A stretch of DNA of 64,000 nucleotides from Chlorokybus atmophyticus (Eukaryota; Streptophyta; Chlorokybophyceae; Chlorokybales; Chlorokybaceae): assembly GCA_009103225.1 (NCBI GenBank), contig RHPI01003330.1:346604-410603 (forward strand), read 5' to 3'. Shown here piece by piece: positions 11,585-23,198 of this stretch. The position numbers and the translations under genes are program-made. Positions within the stretch are counted from its first letter, which is position 1. Each line of letters begins with the position of its first letter. A model generated the notes under the pieces. The model saw only the letters and a list, made by a program, of their open reading frames with translations, was not told the origin of the DNA and ran no database searches.

Positions 11585-14500
11585 ATGCACCATGGCCACG
11601 GCGGTGGCGGCCGCCGCGGTGGTGAAGAGCAGAAACCTGGAGAGCTACCCAAGGGGGATCCGCGCAAGCACTTGACTCGTGCCAATAAGAAGTTCCGCAT
11701 CCAAGTGTTGGGCTTTGCCGCTGTTGCCATACTTGACATCGGTTTCGCGCTGGTGAGTGTTTTGACGCATGCTCATTGAATTGTATCAGGTTTGCTGCAA
11801 GCATTTGTCGGCTTCAGCTTGGACTCACCAGATGTATGGTTTAGTTCAACAGCAGCTCACTCAGTCTTGCTGCGACATGGATGCTGTTACATTGCACGCA
11901 GAAGGCATTGGCCAATGCTTGTCACATTCTGTTGATTGCATGTCATGACATGTGCACAGTTGTTAAGCAGACATGGCTGCTGTCATGATTGGTACAGTAC
12001 CAGTACCAATTGCCAACTAACACAGCAACACTGTACAGACTCTTTACTTGCCAACTAACACAGCAACACTGTACAGATTCTTTACTTTGCGCTGCACAAT
12101 TGGGACATTCTGTACGGGCCGTGGCGCATATCTGAGGTCTGGACGGCGTTGACTGCGTTTAGGACAGACTCGTTAGACCTTGTTTGTTTAGCCATTTTGC
12201 GCGTGGCTAGTCTTGTTGCCATTGCGCACTTTGCACCGCGCGCGCAGCTGCCATTGCCCAAGAAGCTAGCAAATATCACAAGAGAGGACAGCAATGGTGT
12301 TGAGGAAGAGCCTCTGCTCCCTACCGACTCAGCTCCTAAGAGTGATGAGACCGCCGCTACCAAGCGCAAGCTCAGCGGGATGTCAAAAGACTTGTACCTG
12401 CTCGGTGCATTCCTGCTTTGCACTTGTTTCCAGCTGTACACGGGTGCGAAGTGCGTGCTGTTTCTGTTCCCGTCGGAGGCTTTGGAAGGCTCTTTGATGG
12501 GCGTAGCGGTGCTGTGGATCAACCTCGAGTCCATTTTCACCAACAGAATCGTAGACACTGCGCAGGTGCGTGTGGACTTCAGCTGCTGCTCATTTGCTGT
12601 GATCATATGGTCTATCCCAGAACTTGTGCCCGCATAAACATTGGCACTCTGTCATGCAGCTGGCAAGAAGGCTCCTTATCAAGGTGTCGTCGCTCCCGCC
12701 GCCAGATCGTGCAACACAAGAGGGACAGCTGCGAGGCGACAAGGTACTCTTGAGCTACCATGTCGGTGCAATGTGTTATGTGGCGCTTCGCAGCACCGCC
12801 GTCAGTGCTTACTGTTTGGCTGATGTTAGGGGGTACGCGATGAGGGTGAGGTTGATCAACGCAGCTATCTGATGCGCGCTATTGCGCTGGCAAAGGATGA
12901 GTGGGTAAGCTTGCCTGCACTGCTTGCAAGCGACACATGGCAAATCTGTCTGTTCTGACCAGCTGGTTGTGACAATGACACTCACCAGGGATTGATGCTT
13001 CTTGGCTTTGTGTGCCTCGGCGCCACTGCTGGATCAAACCTTGTACTCCCCAAGTACCAGGGAGGGATTCTTGACCGCGTGATTGCAAAGGACCCCGCTG
13101 GTGCGGCACTTGCTGGCTGCAGTGCAATGATTATTTGTTTGTGCTTCCATACACCCTGTGTTTGTATACGGTTCAAACGCTTTTGCTTCCGTTGCAGGTT
13201 TCAAGCGTGATGTGGTGTTGCTGGTGATCTTCAGCCTCATAACTGGACTGTCTGGAGGTGTGCGCGGCCTTTGCTTCTCCATTGTTGGCAAGCGCATTCA
13301 GAAGACGCTGCAGAATAAATTGTTCCAAGGCATCATAATACAGGTAGTCAATGTGTACGCCGCGAACGCTTGCATCCAATACTTGCGGCATTGTGTTGAT
13401 GGAATTGTTGCAGGACGTTGCGTACTTTGATGCAACTACCTCGGGCGAGCTAACGTCTAGATTAACAAATGACGTTAGCGCGATGGCAGAGCCGTGCAAC
13501 TGGATGCTCAGTGCCATTGTTCGCAACTTTCTCGTATTCGTGGGCGGCTTCATCATGTGCTTCCTCACCAGCTGGAAGCTGTTTATGTTAGCCTTTACCA
13601 CCATGGCGCCTGTCATGCACATCACCACTGTGTACTCTAGGTGGAGCCGCAATCTAAACAGGTCGATGACATGCATTCATGTTGGTTTTATGCCACGGTG
13701 TATCAGTATCTTTGCTGCTTACATATTAATTGTCCGGGCAGGGCTCGCTATGCGATGCTTGCGGATGCCAACTCAGTGGCGGTAAGTGCCTGTTATTGTA
13801 ATGCATTGCGTGTTACTCCATGCCACTCCTTGTCCGGCTGATTTTGTTTAATTTTCAGTCAGAAGCGCTCGGAAACATACGCACAGTGCGTGCTTTTTCC
13901 ACCGAGCCGGAAGAGATCAAGAAGTTTGAGCAGAAGACACTAGATGCTCTCAAGACAGGAATCAAGGATGCCTTGGGATACTCTGGAGCAGTTGCCATCA
14001 ACAACTGGCTGGACCTTGGTGCAAGCGTCATCATTCTCTGGTACTCTGTCAATGACTCGCTGTCAAGCAGACAAAAGCAACCGTAGAGAAGGACGCTTTG
14101 TAAATATGCAACACCACTGGTAAGAAGTGGTTCCTTACCGCAGATTGCTTTTGTCACAGGTACGGAGGGATGTTGGTGATGGATGGGCGGCTCACCATTG
14201 GCCGGCTCATTACCTTCCAGCTGTAAGTTTATGCAAGAGTTTTGCTCTGCGTTTGCTGGTGTGTGTGCTGAGTGCTTAACCAGTCATAACATGCAGGTAC
14301 TGGGGTATGATCCAAAACTCTTACCAGTCCTTCATGAGTGTGCTGACCTCCCTCACCCGCGCTGCTGGTGCTGCACAGCGCGTGTTGTCTTTGGTAGATG
14401 CTCTGCCAGACATTGATCCCTTTAGTGGCACAAAGGTGCAAGCAGCACTTGGCCTCAAGTTTTGTTAGATTCCAGCTTGCCTGTCGCCTGATGTCTGCTT

Positions 14501-15930
14501 TGGCTGCTACAGGCGTCAGCTGTGAAGGGTGATTTGCAGATGGACAATGTGCGCTTCGTGTATCAGATGCGTCCGAACCAGCCTGTTCTTCAGGGAATCA
14601 CCCTGCATGTACGGATGACACCGTTCTCGGTTGACATGTTTGCAGCGAATCGCGTGCTAATTGCTCGCAGAGCTAATGATAGCGATTGTTTATTATAAGC
14701 AGGTGGCTCCAGGGCAGGTTTGCGCACTAGTTGGCAGGAGCGGTGGAGGCAAAAGTACCATGGTGCATCTGTTCATGAGGTTGGTCGTCAACATACCAGC
14801 ACTGCATGCTGATTTGCTGGTTTATACTTTGCTTTCAGCACTGGCTAGCTTTATGATAATCCAACCTTGAAAACCAGGTTTTATGACCCGACCAGCGGTG
14901 TGGTCAGACTGGATGGCGCTGACCTCAGGTCGTTGAACCTCCGGTCGTGTCATCAGCATATGGGGCTTGTTGCGCAGGAAACACAGATGTTTGCCACAAC
15001 CGTTGAAGGTAATTACATGTGCGTGCTGTTGGAACGCGGTCCCGGTTGGCAAGGGCATCGGTGTCACACTGTTTGTGTGTCCAGGCAACATTGCGTATGG
15101 GGTCGCGGAGTACACACAAGAAGAATTGCTGGAGGCCTCCCGGCTTGCCAACGCGCATGACTTCATCTCAAAGTTTTCCGATGGCTACAAGACAAGGTGA
15201 TTGCATGGCTACAAGTGCAACACTGGCTGCTGAACATTGCATTGCTCATCTGCTGAGACTAAAGAGACCGTCTACCTGAAACAGGGTTGGGGAGCGTGGC
15301 GTGCGGCTGTCAGGCGGTACAGGCTGTACTGTGCTTAGCAACAGTAACTTGAGGGTTCCAATGCAACAGCAATTGCATACTAACGGGCACTGGTGTTGCA
15401 GGACAGCGCCAGCGGATTGCAATTGCACGCATGCTGCTTAGAAAGCCCAAGGTGTTGCTGCTGGATGAGGCGACGAGCTCGCTGGACACCGAAAGTGAGG
15501 CTCTTGTACAGAAGGCCATTGACAACCTCATAACGCAAGGTACAACAAGCATTGCCGCACTGATGCGGACACTTGTTAACAACTATAGGCTGTCGTTGGT
15601 ATCTGCACAATGACGTCATACCTGTCTACATTATACGCAATTGTCCCTGGCTTTCAAAAACCGGCCCGTATTGTTTCAACAGGCAACAGGACTGTGGTGT
15701 TGGTTGCGCATCGCCTCAGCACAGTGCGCAACGCTGACAGCATTGCAGTCATTGAAAATGGAGTGATTGCGGAACAAGGGACGCATGATCAGCTGTTGGC
15801 GAAAGAAGGTGTCTACACCAGATTAGTGCGGCGGCAGCTTGCAAAGCAGCAGCAGCAACTACAGGAGGACATCGATGAGCTCGGCACCGATGCCAATGGC
15901 ATCAACGGAGCAGAACACTCACAGACATAA
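11585..15930 (+). CDS. ABCB half transporter (TAP-like)
   Basis: Eighteen exons join without a frame break to 859 residues: 11585-11752, 12077-12565, 12660-12743, 12830-12904, 12989-13100, 13198-13343, 13414-13661, 13742-13781, 13859-14040, 14160-14222, 14297-14435, 14513-14608, 14703-14779, 14878-15008, 15085-15196, 15285-15316, 15402-15539, 15683-15930. A His/Gly-rich N-terminus and extra membrane segments precede the ABC membrane domain ([20 protein letters not shown], then [12 protein letters not shown]). The ATPase domain has Walker [11 protein letters not shown]-loop VAQETQMF, signature [13 protein letters not shown], Walker [13 protein letters not shown] and H-loop VAHRLST. GxSGGGKS and one membrane/ATPase pair with an added N-terminal domain fit the TAP/TAPL group, which pumps peptides or other substrates across organelle membranes as dimers. 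The C-terminus ends in a Gln-rich coiled segment. Confidence 0.93.
12011..12086 (+). repeat. 38-bp tandem duplication over a 3' splice site
   Basis: Two copies (12011-12048, 12049-12086) differ at one base (ACAGACTC against ACAGATTC). Each contains a complete acceptor, CACTGTACAG. The second acceptor opens exon 2 of the ABC transporter in frame. Using the first would add 38 bases and shift the frame. Confidence 0.9.
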
Positions 15931-17011
15931 CAATGCTTGCATTGCCGTGGGTTGCTGCTGGACGGCATGCCAGTCACAGTGCACGCGCCAATAATTGACT
16001 GATTTGCAAATAGCAGGTAAGTGTGGCCAGGCGCCAGGCATTTTTACATTGCATTTGTGTAGTGGTAGGGTTTCCCACCGATGCAGTTGCTGTAGCTGAT
16101 AGTTGCCAGTGCTGGTGTTGGTTTAGCGCAGGCCTGAGATTGTGTAGTTACTAGAGATGACACAGCCGACCTCAGCCCATTATTGTCACACCATTATTTG
16201 GGGGCCAAGCATGGTCCGTGACATAACAGAGTTTTTGATAGGAAAGGGATAGAGGAGCCAGGCAACAAGTGTGAGGGTCACTCCAGTGTTGTCCATCACA
16301 TCTCTGCACAAGCAAACTCGCAACAGCTATGTAACAAAGGCCACGCAGCAGGCTGGTGAAGCCAGCGATATCTAGCATTTCTAAACCAACACCACATGAG
16401 AGCACGCAAAATGTTCTTCACCAGTTTACAGGATATTTACCGCGCTGATGTGCACACGCAACACCGTGCATGATAGTGCCCAAGAGATGCAAAGTACAAC
16501 TCGTACACGCAAATCTATGTGAACACGCCATGCCACAACCACAACACAACCACTTACCCAATTGACAACCGGGCCAAGGTATGCACTTGCCCGTTATCAC
16601 TCACTACCCCTATCACTATCGTCTGCATATGCGGCGAGCATGATGACTTGCTGACGTGCAGCAATGAAATTGCTTTACATCTCGTGTGCAGCCTGTCAGC
16701 TATCAACCCTTGCATGTCATCAACCTTTGCATGTCAGCTCTCCCCCCCCACCCCACCCCCCACCCCCCCTCGACAACTTACATCGTGTCACATCTGCGGT
16801 GTCAATCAGTCCACGCCACCTCTACTACTGCTTGCACTTAAATAAATCAGGCCCCCAGCCGACCCGTGTAAATAGTTGTATAAACTTTCTTACCTGCTTG
16901 CTGGCCTGGTTTTGGTGTGCGGATGCATCCACATGGTTGTGCATGTGGAGAGCTTACTAGTTGAATGCAGCGTTCCAAGCTTACAACTATACAACATAGC
17001 TCTGCTTTGTT
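15931..17011. other. Convergent 3' region, ABCB / REV1
   Basis: About 1.1 kb between two converging genes. A C-rich run lies at about 16742-16769. TTACA at 16981-16985 (TGTAA on the minus strand) sits 27 bases beyond the REV1 stop and is a plausible poly(A) signal. No exon was recognised. Confidence 0.5.
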
Positions 17012-20000
17012 TCAAATAGCAAGGGATCCGCCATATAACCTGTGCACGCATATCTGAGCAGCCTGCAACACCTTGTCGTATATAGGTTGCCAAACTGCAT
17101 GCTTGAAAGCAAAACGGCGCATGAATCGTATGACGCGCTGTGTCTCTTCCAGATTTGTCTGCACAAGCTCCACCAAATATTGCGCGGTGATCTCACCAAC
17201 GGCCCCCATGCGTTCCTCTGCATCCAGCAACGAGCTACCTGTCAACTCCTGCATGGAACGTGCAAGAACAGTGCGCACTCCGTCAATGTCTTCAGAAGCA
17301 AACATTGTCCTGCCTTCGCACAACTTCTGTTCTGGGCACATCTTAATTGGCGCAGCCTCCAGCCTCGAAGTGGAGGGCTTCAACTGAGGGTCGGTGCTGG
17401 CGCCAAGGGAAGCTGCCAAATCAGCGCGTACCTCAGCGGGTAATTGCGCCCATACTGCTTTGTCCACCTGCATCGGCAACTTGTCAACTCCGTGACACGC
17501 AGCCAGCCAAGCAATTCGTCAATTTGCGCATTGATAACGTTTCAAGTATGCTAGACAAACCTGGCTAATTGATGTGGGCAGTGCAGGTTTCCTATCCAGA
17601 GTTGCTGCTGGCTGTTGCGGCGCAGCCAATGCTTTCTGGTTTGGTCCATGCGGTGCTGCAACATCCTTCACTGGAGCTTTTGCATGCTGTGCAAGTGGCG
17701 CACGATCTGTTGCCACAGGACTTGGGACGACCTGGCGATTGCCTCTTTGAGCTGGGGATCGGCCTGGAGGCGCTTTGTTGGAGCTACCACGTCTGCACAC
17801 CAAGTTCAAGTTGAACCTTAAGGCACAACGCATACACTCAGCTGGATGACCTGATTCGAGACCAGCAGAGTACCTGCCTCGACGGCTGCTACTTGCACGT
17901 GTGGCGCGTGCACTGTGTTGTCCTCCAGACTGCTGCTGCTGCTGCTGCTCATAGGCGCGTTCAATCTCCCTTCTCATGACCAGCGGTAAAGCATCTAGCA
18001 CTGATGGATCCAGCTGAGATGATGGCGGCAGCTGTTCTATGCTTGGAGATGTTCCATGTCCAGTTTGCGAAGGGAATGGTGACAATGGAGGTGAAACTGG
18101 CTGTGGCTCAACTGGTTTTTGTGATTCAACTTGCACTGGAGGCAAGGGCTTGGGACTGTTGTGACAAGGGAGTGCAGCTACATACTCACTCCTGATGTGA
18201 TCCGGAAGTGCCGCCCACACCGAAGGATCCACATGCGGTGGAGCCGACAGCGCCCTGCCATTACCGATACTGCTGGGTTCTTGTTCAGAGGGTGCAGGAA
18301 CTTCGCGTTGACGATGATACTCTGACTTCAGCTCATCAAGAACGTCCGGTGGTAACTCTGCCATAACTGAAGGGTCTAGCTCCGAGATGGGTGGAAGCAT
18401 TTGCATGCTTGCAGACGGCGCAGGCTGCATGGTTGCTGCGGATGTGCTTGCCCCGAACAATTGTCGAGCTGAAGCCGGCCTGGGCTGGGGAATAGTCTGA
18501 ATTTGCACTTCCCCAGGTGTAGCGTCGATTAGAAGTGCCTTGCCGCGCTCTTTCCGCAACATGGCAGCACAGCCTTCATGGTGTGTAAGGATTAATCCCG
18601 CACCACTGCCGTCAAGCTCTGTAGCATCATCTGCAGCAGGTGCTGCACGTTCTTTATCCAAGTTATCATCCAACGCATCAACTTCTTGCGCGGGGGGAGG
18701 TGTGCGATGATTGGGATTAACGTCTACAACCACTTCTCGCTCGGGTTCTGCGGCCTCAGCAGCACTGTCATCATCACTGTCACCCAGGCCCTCATCCACC
18801 TTCAGCTCAGCAGAAGGCACAAGTTGCATGCCGCTCATCCAGCTGGGTACTGTTTGGTCCCAGACTGAGGGCTTCGGTGCTCCCAAGCGGCCACGCGTAA
18901 CAGATGAAGAGGGTTTTGCAACTGATGATGACGTGTCATTGCTGAGACGGGTCATCTGGAGTCCAACACCGCGAAGCTCACTGGGAGGGATTTTGAGGAA
19001 GCTGTACAGCTGTGTATCAACAAGGTCAGGGATAGAGCTGCGACAACAGCCACTCGACAACTCCGCTGCAAACTGCAGCAGTACAGCGCACCTGCTTGGC
19101 TTCCTGCCCAACAATGGCTGGGTCATCTGTAAATGAAGCCAAAGTCACTGATCTACTAAAGCTGTCGCATATACCGCAGCCCATAAACTTTGCAGGCTCC
19201 GGAGCTCCTAACTTCTTGCGTTTAACTTTCAGAGTGATTGTCCTGGACTTCACGCCAGCCTCCCGCAATCGCGAGCACACCTAAGAGGTATACGCAGGGT
19301 ATATACAATTCATCCACATGTGCTATGTACCCAGCTCCAGGACAAGTAACTCCTGATCCCTGCCTACCTCCTTCGCAATGTCCTCAATGAACTTCGATAC
19401 TTCGTCATCTCGAGTAAAGCGTACACCCCAATTAACATCTGCACCGATAGACTTTCGTTGCTGCTCAGCCTGCCAACAAGATAACAATCTGTCCACTTGC
19501 GGGCAGTCAGCAATAATGTGTGCTGACCGGTCTGACGGAATCAACATACCTTCAGCTCCCTGTTGTCGACACCACGTGCATACTGGTACAGCATCACACC
19601 AGTTTTGTCACCAAGCTCCCGCTGCAGATGCGCTTTGGACTGAGCCAGGACATGCTTGCACTGCGTAATACCCATAACTTCAAGTCTTTCGCGCAATGAC
19701 CAACCAATACCGGGCAGCTCCCTTACTGGCAAATCTCCCATGTACTGCTCAACTTCATCCATAGTGAGGTGGTACTGACCATTTGGCTTGGCGCGTTTTG
19801 TGGCCAACCTGGCTAGAAGCATGTTATGCGAAATACCGGCACTGGCAGTTAGGCCACCAGTGGCTTCTTGAATCTGAGTTCTAATTTTTGCTGCTAACTG
19901 CGAGGGATCACCAAGCCCGCTTATGTCCAGAAACGCTTCATCACAGCTAAGGGCCTGCACAGACCCGCAGTACAAACGTGGGTATTGGTCACTAGTCACA

Positions 20001-22374
20001 GGTGAGTCTGTGTCTCCAACCATACCTGCACATGCAGCGTGTGGGACAGTAGAACACGGTACATAGCTTCAGAAGCCTCCGCATACTTGTCAAACTCGTA
20101 AGGCATGACCACTAGCTCTGGGCACATGGACTTGGCAGAGCTGCAAGGCAAGAAGCATAACCACCACAATTATTGCAAGTACAGCAAGCGAATCCGGATG
20201 GCAAGGAGCAAAATTTGAAAACGATATGCTGGCATGCGTCGTACCTCATAAACATGCCAGCTTTGATGCCAAACTTGCGCGCTTCATAATTGGCGGAGGA
20301 AATCTCAGCTGAACCACTGAAGTTACTGTGGCAAATTGCGACGCATTTTCCTGTAAGCTCAGAATAATCCCGCATCGCTATGGAAGCAAAGAAAGAGTCC
20401 ATGTCTATGTGCATTATGCACCGTGGCGCATTGTTGCTTGGTGTGGACCCTGCATGCATGCCTGCCATGGCAGCGCTGAGAGCCTGCCACACATGATCAC
20501 TCAGCCGTTGAGCCAGTCAAGCATGCCGACTTCAGCTTGCCCACAGTGACTGCCCGAATGCATGTTATTGAATAGACAAACCAGCCAATGTAACTGTAAA
20601 GCACCTGGAAACGTGCTTTCCAGGTCCCGATGAAATGAAGCCGTGAGGCCTTATGAAAGTTTTCAACGAAGTTTGGGTCGTCCTTTGATGTCTTTGGGTT
20701 GCCTTTGAGCAGTGCACAAGCAGCGCGAGCGTCTGCAGCAACTTGCTGGGCAGACTTGACAGGCATAGTGGGTCGCAACACATTGCTTGCTTGATGAGGA
20801 AGAGGATGAGGTCCTGAGCCAGGGTGCCTCATGCTTGTAGCAGGCGCATGCGCATCATTGGTCACACTGCTGCGCATCTCCTGTTCTTGTTGTTGTGCGC
20901 TAATAGCAGTACCAACTTGATCACATGATGGCACATCTTGAAGAGCCACAGTGCGTGCTTCAGAGCTAGCATTGTAAGCGGCATTGGCTGTGGGCAACAC
21001 AGCTCGCAGCATGCGTTGTCCCGGGAATTGCAGCTGCAGGCGCTCCAGCTGGTAGTCCGACACTGCCAAGCCAGACAGGAGTCAGACCTGAGCAACACCA
21101 CAAGTCAGTGCTGCAGCTCACTACCTGGCAGCAATCTCCCAGCTTGAAGAGAATCAGTCACCCATTCTGGCCGCACAATCGGAGGCGGGTGACCTTTGCT
21201 GAAGCAAACAACGCATGAGCAAACTTCATATCATTATCTAAGCACCAGCAGCCACACACCTGAACTCCCGTATCTTAGCGTCCGGCAGGTTGGAACAGAT
21301 AATGTGTGTCACAAGAGCTCTTGTGTAGTAGTTCTCAAAGTTGCCACCATGCTGGGCCATCAACTCCCGCAACTCCTACGCGAGCCATGCATGTTAAGTA
21401 GGCACCCGCAAATGTGCTGGGTACAACACGTATAACCTAGAAACCCAGCATCCCAGCTGGAATGCATGCGAGCTGTTAAAGAAGGCTGGTTCTGCCTATG
21501 TATGCTGTGTGTCAATGGAGGCTGTTATGTGGGGCGATCTGGCATGGTGGCCGTGAACTGAATGCTGCAAACAAGGAGAATGCATTGCTGACAGAGAGTG
21601 CAATGCCTTCTCTGTGTTTGTAACGCACCGAGTGCGAGGGTTTGGTGAAGCCATTAACATGAATGGAAACACCACTGAACAAGTTGCTTCTGTGCACTGC
21701 TTTGTCACTCTGCAGGCTGTTACGCAAGCAGAGGTCAGTATGTTGAACACAGTTCAACAAAGCTTTGCACAGCTATTGAACAATACCCAATATCCGCTTG
21801 CCATGCTGCTTGTTCCTCATATTGTTCGCGTATCTTTCTGACCTTGTTGGCCATATACCTGCCAACGAATTGTGAATACCTCTAGCATCATGCATGCGAA
21901 CAAGCTGACCTTTGGCTACCAATTTGAAACACACGAGAGGCGCCATGTTGAAACGACCGTGTTCATGTGCAACAGCGGTGGTAAACGACACAACTAACAC
22001 AGCGCGGGGACGTGCATGTGAGATCATATGACTAATCATATGAGTGCTGTAGGCAATCTGAGCTGCTTACATGCATGTACATGCAAGCTGCCCAGAACGC
22101 AAGCTTCTCAAGAACATGTGCGCATGTATACAAGAAGTAACAAATGGAGGACAACTGCATACAATAGCAAGGTGTTGAGCATGTTGATCTAGTATACAAC
22201 GTACATGCCAAAGTCGTTGCTGTGGCCATCCTCGACCCGTCGTTCCCGCGTCGGTGGCGGGCGCTTGGCACTGCGGGGGGCAGGGATCCACCCGGGGCTT
22301 TTTTGCGGTGTCTTCCCCGAGGCCTTGTTCTTCGCCTCGCCTTCTTCACTGCTCCCTTCACTATCAGCCCCCAT
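17012..22374 (-). CDS. REV1: DNA repair polymerase REV1
   Basis: Rev1 is a Y-family deoxycytidyl transferase and scaffold for translesion synthesis in the nucleus. Exons: 22205-22374, about 21771-21858, 21629-21709, 21260-21375, 21125-21198, 20605-21062, 20245-20483, 20026-20140, 19550-19954, 19368-19469, 19092-19280, 17561-19072, 17012-17467; about 1,334 residues. The BRCT domain shows FSGVSIHVNGFTKPS, HGGNFENYYT, THIICSNLPD and RPEWVTDS. Then DPNFVENFHKASRLHFIGTW, the palm with HIDMDSFF and SCDEAFLDIS (metal-binding acidic residues), LPGIGWSLRERL, RKSIGADVNWGVRF and MGCGICD. A 504-codon exon holds a linker with three ubiquitin-binding motifs and a poly-Gln run; a fourth motif opens the last exon. 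The C-terminus (AQYLVELVQTNLEETQRVI ... VWQPIYDKVLQ ... YGGSLAI) matches the Rev1 CTD that binds other Y-family polymerases. Only the end of exon 2 is unsure. Confidence 0.95.
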
Positions 22375-23198
22375 GGCAGCTCAGCAAGCACCAGCATCAC
22401 TCGTCGCTCCAAGAACGCACAAGAAAGCTCCAAACTCAAGCTCTCAGCCACGCCCTGTACTGCCCGACTTCCGGGACAAAGACACTGCCGCCACCGGCGC
22501 CTCCGCCACCAACTCCACGGCCCTCACCCTGGCTTCACATCAGGGTTTTACGTGCGTGCAGTGCACGCACGCGATTTGACGTTCTGCTGAGTCAACATTC
22601 CAAGCAAATAGAGTGCATTGCCAAGTCCGTAGTGCCGCGGCTCGGTACGTACGCTGAGTGGGCAACGCTGCTGCATGTCGGCTGCACCTGTGTGACTTGC
22701 TGGCGGGCAGAGCGGCGGCGGGGGCGGCCGTGGCGTCGGGGGTCTTCACAAGGTGCGGGATAGTAGCCAGGTGTTCCTGACGCTTGGGAGTGGGTGGTAA
22801 GTCAAGCTGCACCCTCCGGCTGTTGGTCACACATTTCCATTTGCGGTTTCTGGCTGCGTTGGTCGGTTCTTGCTGGTGGTCATCAGCAGGTATGTGGCTC
22901 AACGGGTCCCTCCCCAAGCTGTTTGCAAGCATCTTCTGTCGCTCAGTCCACAAAGCACGTGTGCTGGAGCCTGTGATAGCACCTCGTTGTGCTGGAGGCT
23001 GTCAAGGTCTGAGCTGCTGTATATGGGGGTCAGTAGTCTGCTGGTCACGAGCAAGCAAGGAGACTTGTGCTTGTTTAGATTCCTCCAAAAGCACTGGAAC
23101 GCACTGGTCTAAGAGCGTGCATGCTGCAGGCTGACGCGACGGTTGCACAGCTGGGTTGACGGTTTGAACCTGGCGGACATGCCTTTGCGTCCGCCAAC
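22375..23198. promoter_or_regulatory. Shared REV1 / NBS1 divergent promoter region
   Basis: The start codons of REV1 (minus) and NBS1 (plus) face away from each other with 824 bases between them. A near-perfect palindrome, two arms of CGTGCGTGCA/TGCACGCACG around one base, lies at 22551-22571. AGGGTTTT lies just before it at 22543. Long frames on both strands here are composition artefacts. A 5' noncoding exon for either gene is possible. Confidence 0.5.

Noticed and set aside
18711-19136. Plus-strand frame over REV1
   Set aside because: Antisense shadow of the large REV1 exon, which has clear motifs on the minus strand.
22205-22763. Plus-strand frames beside REV1 exon 1
   Set aside because: Antisense to REV1 exon 1 and into the promoter region; the nibrin start MWQLSELN at 23199 fits the family better.
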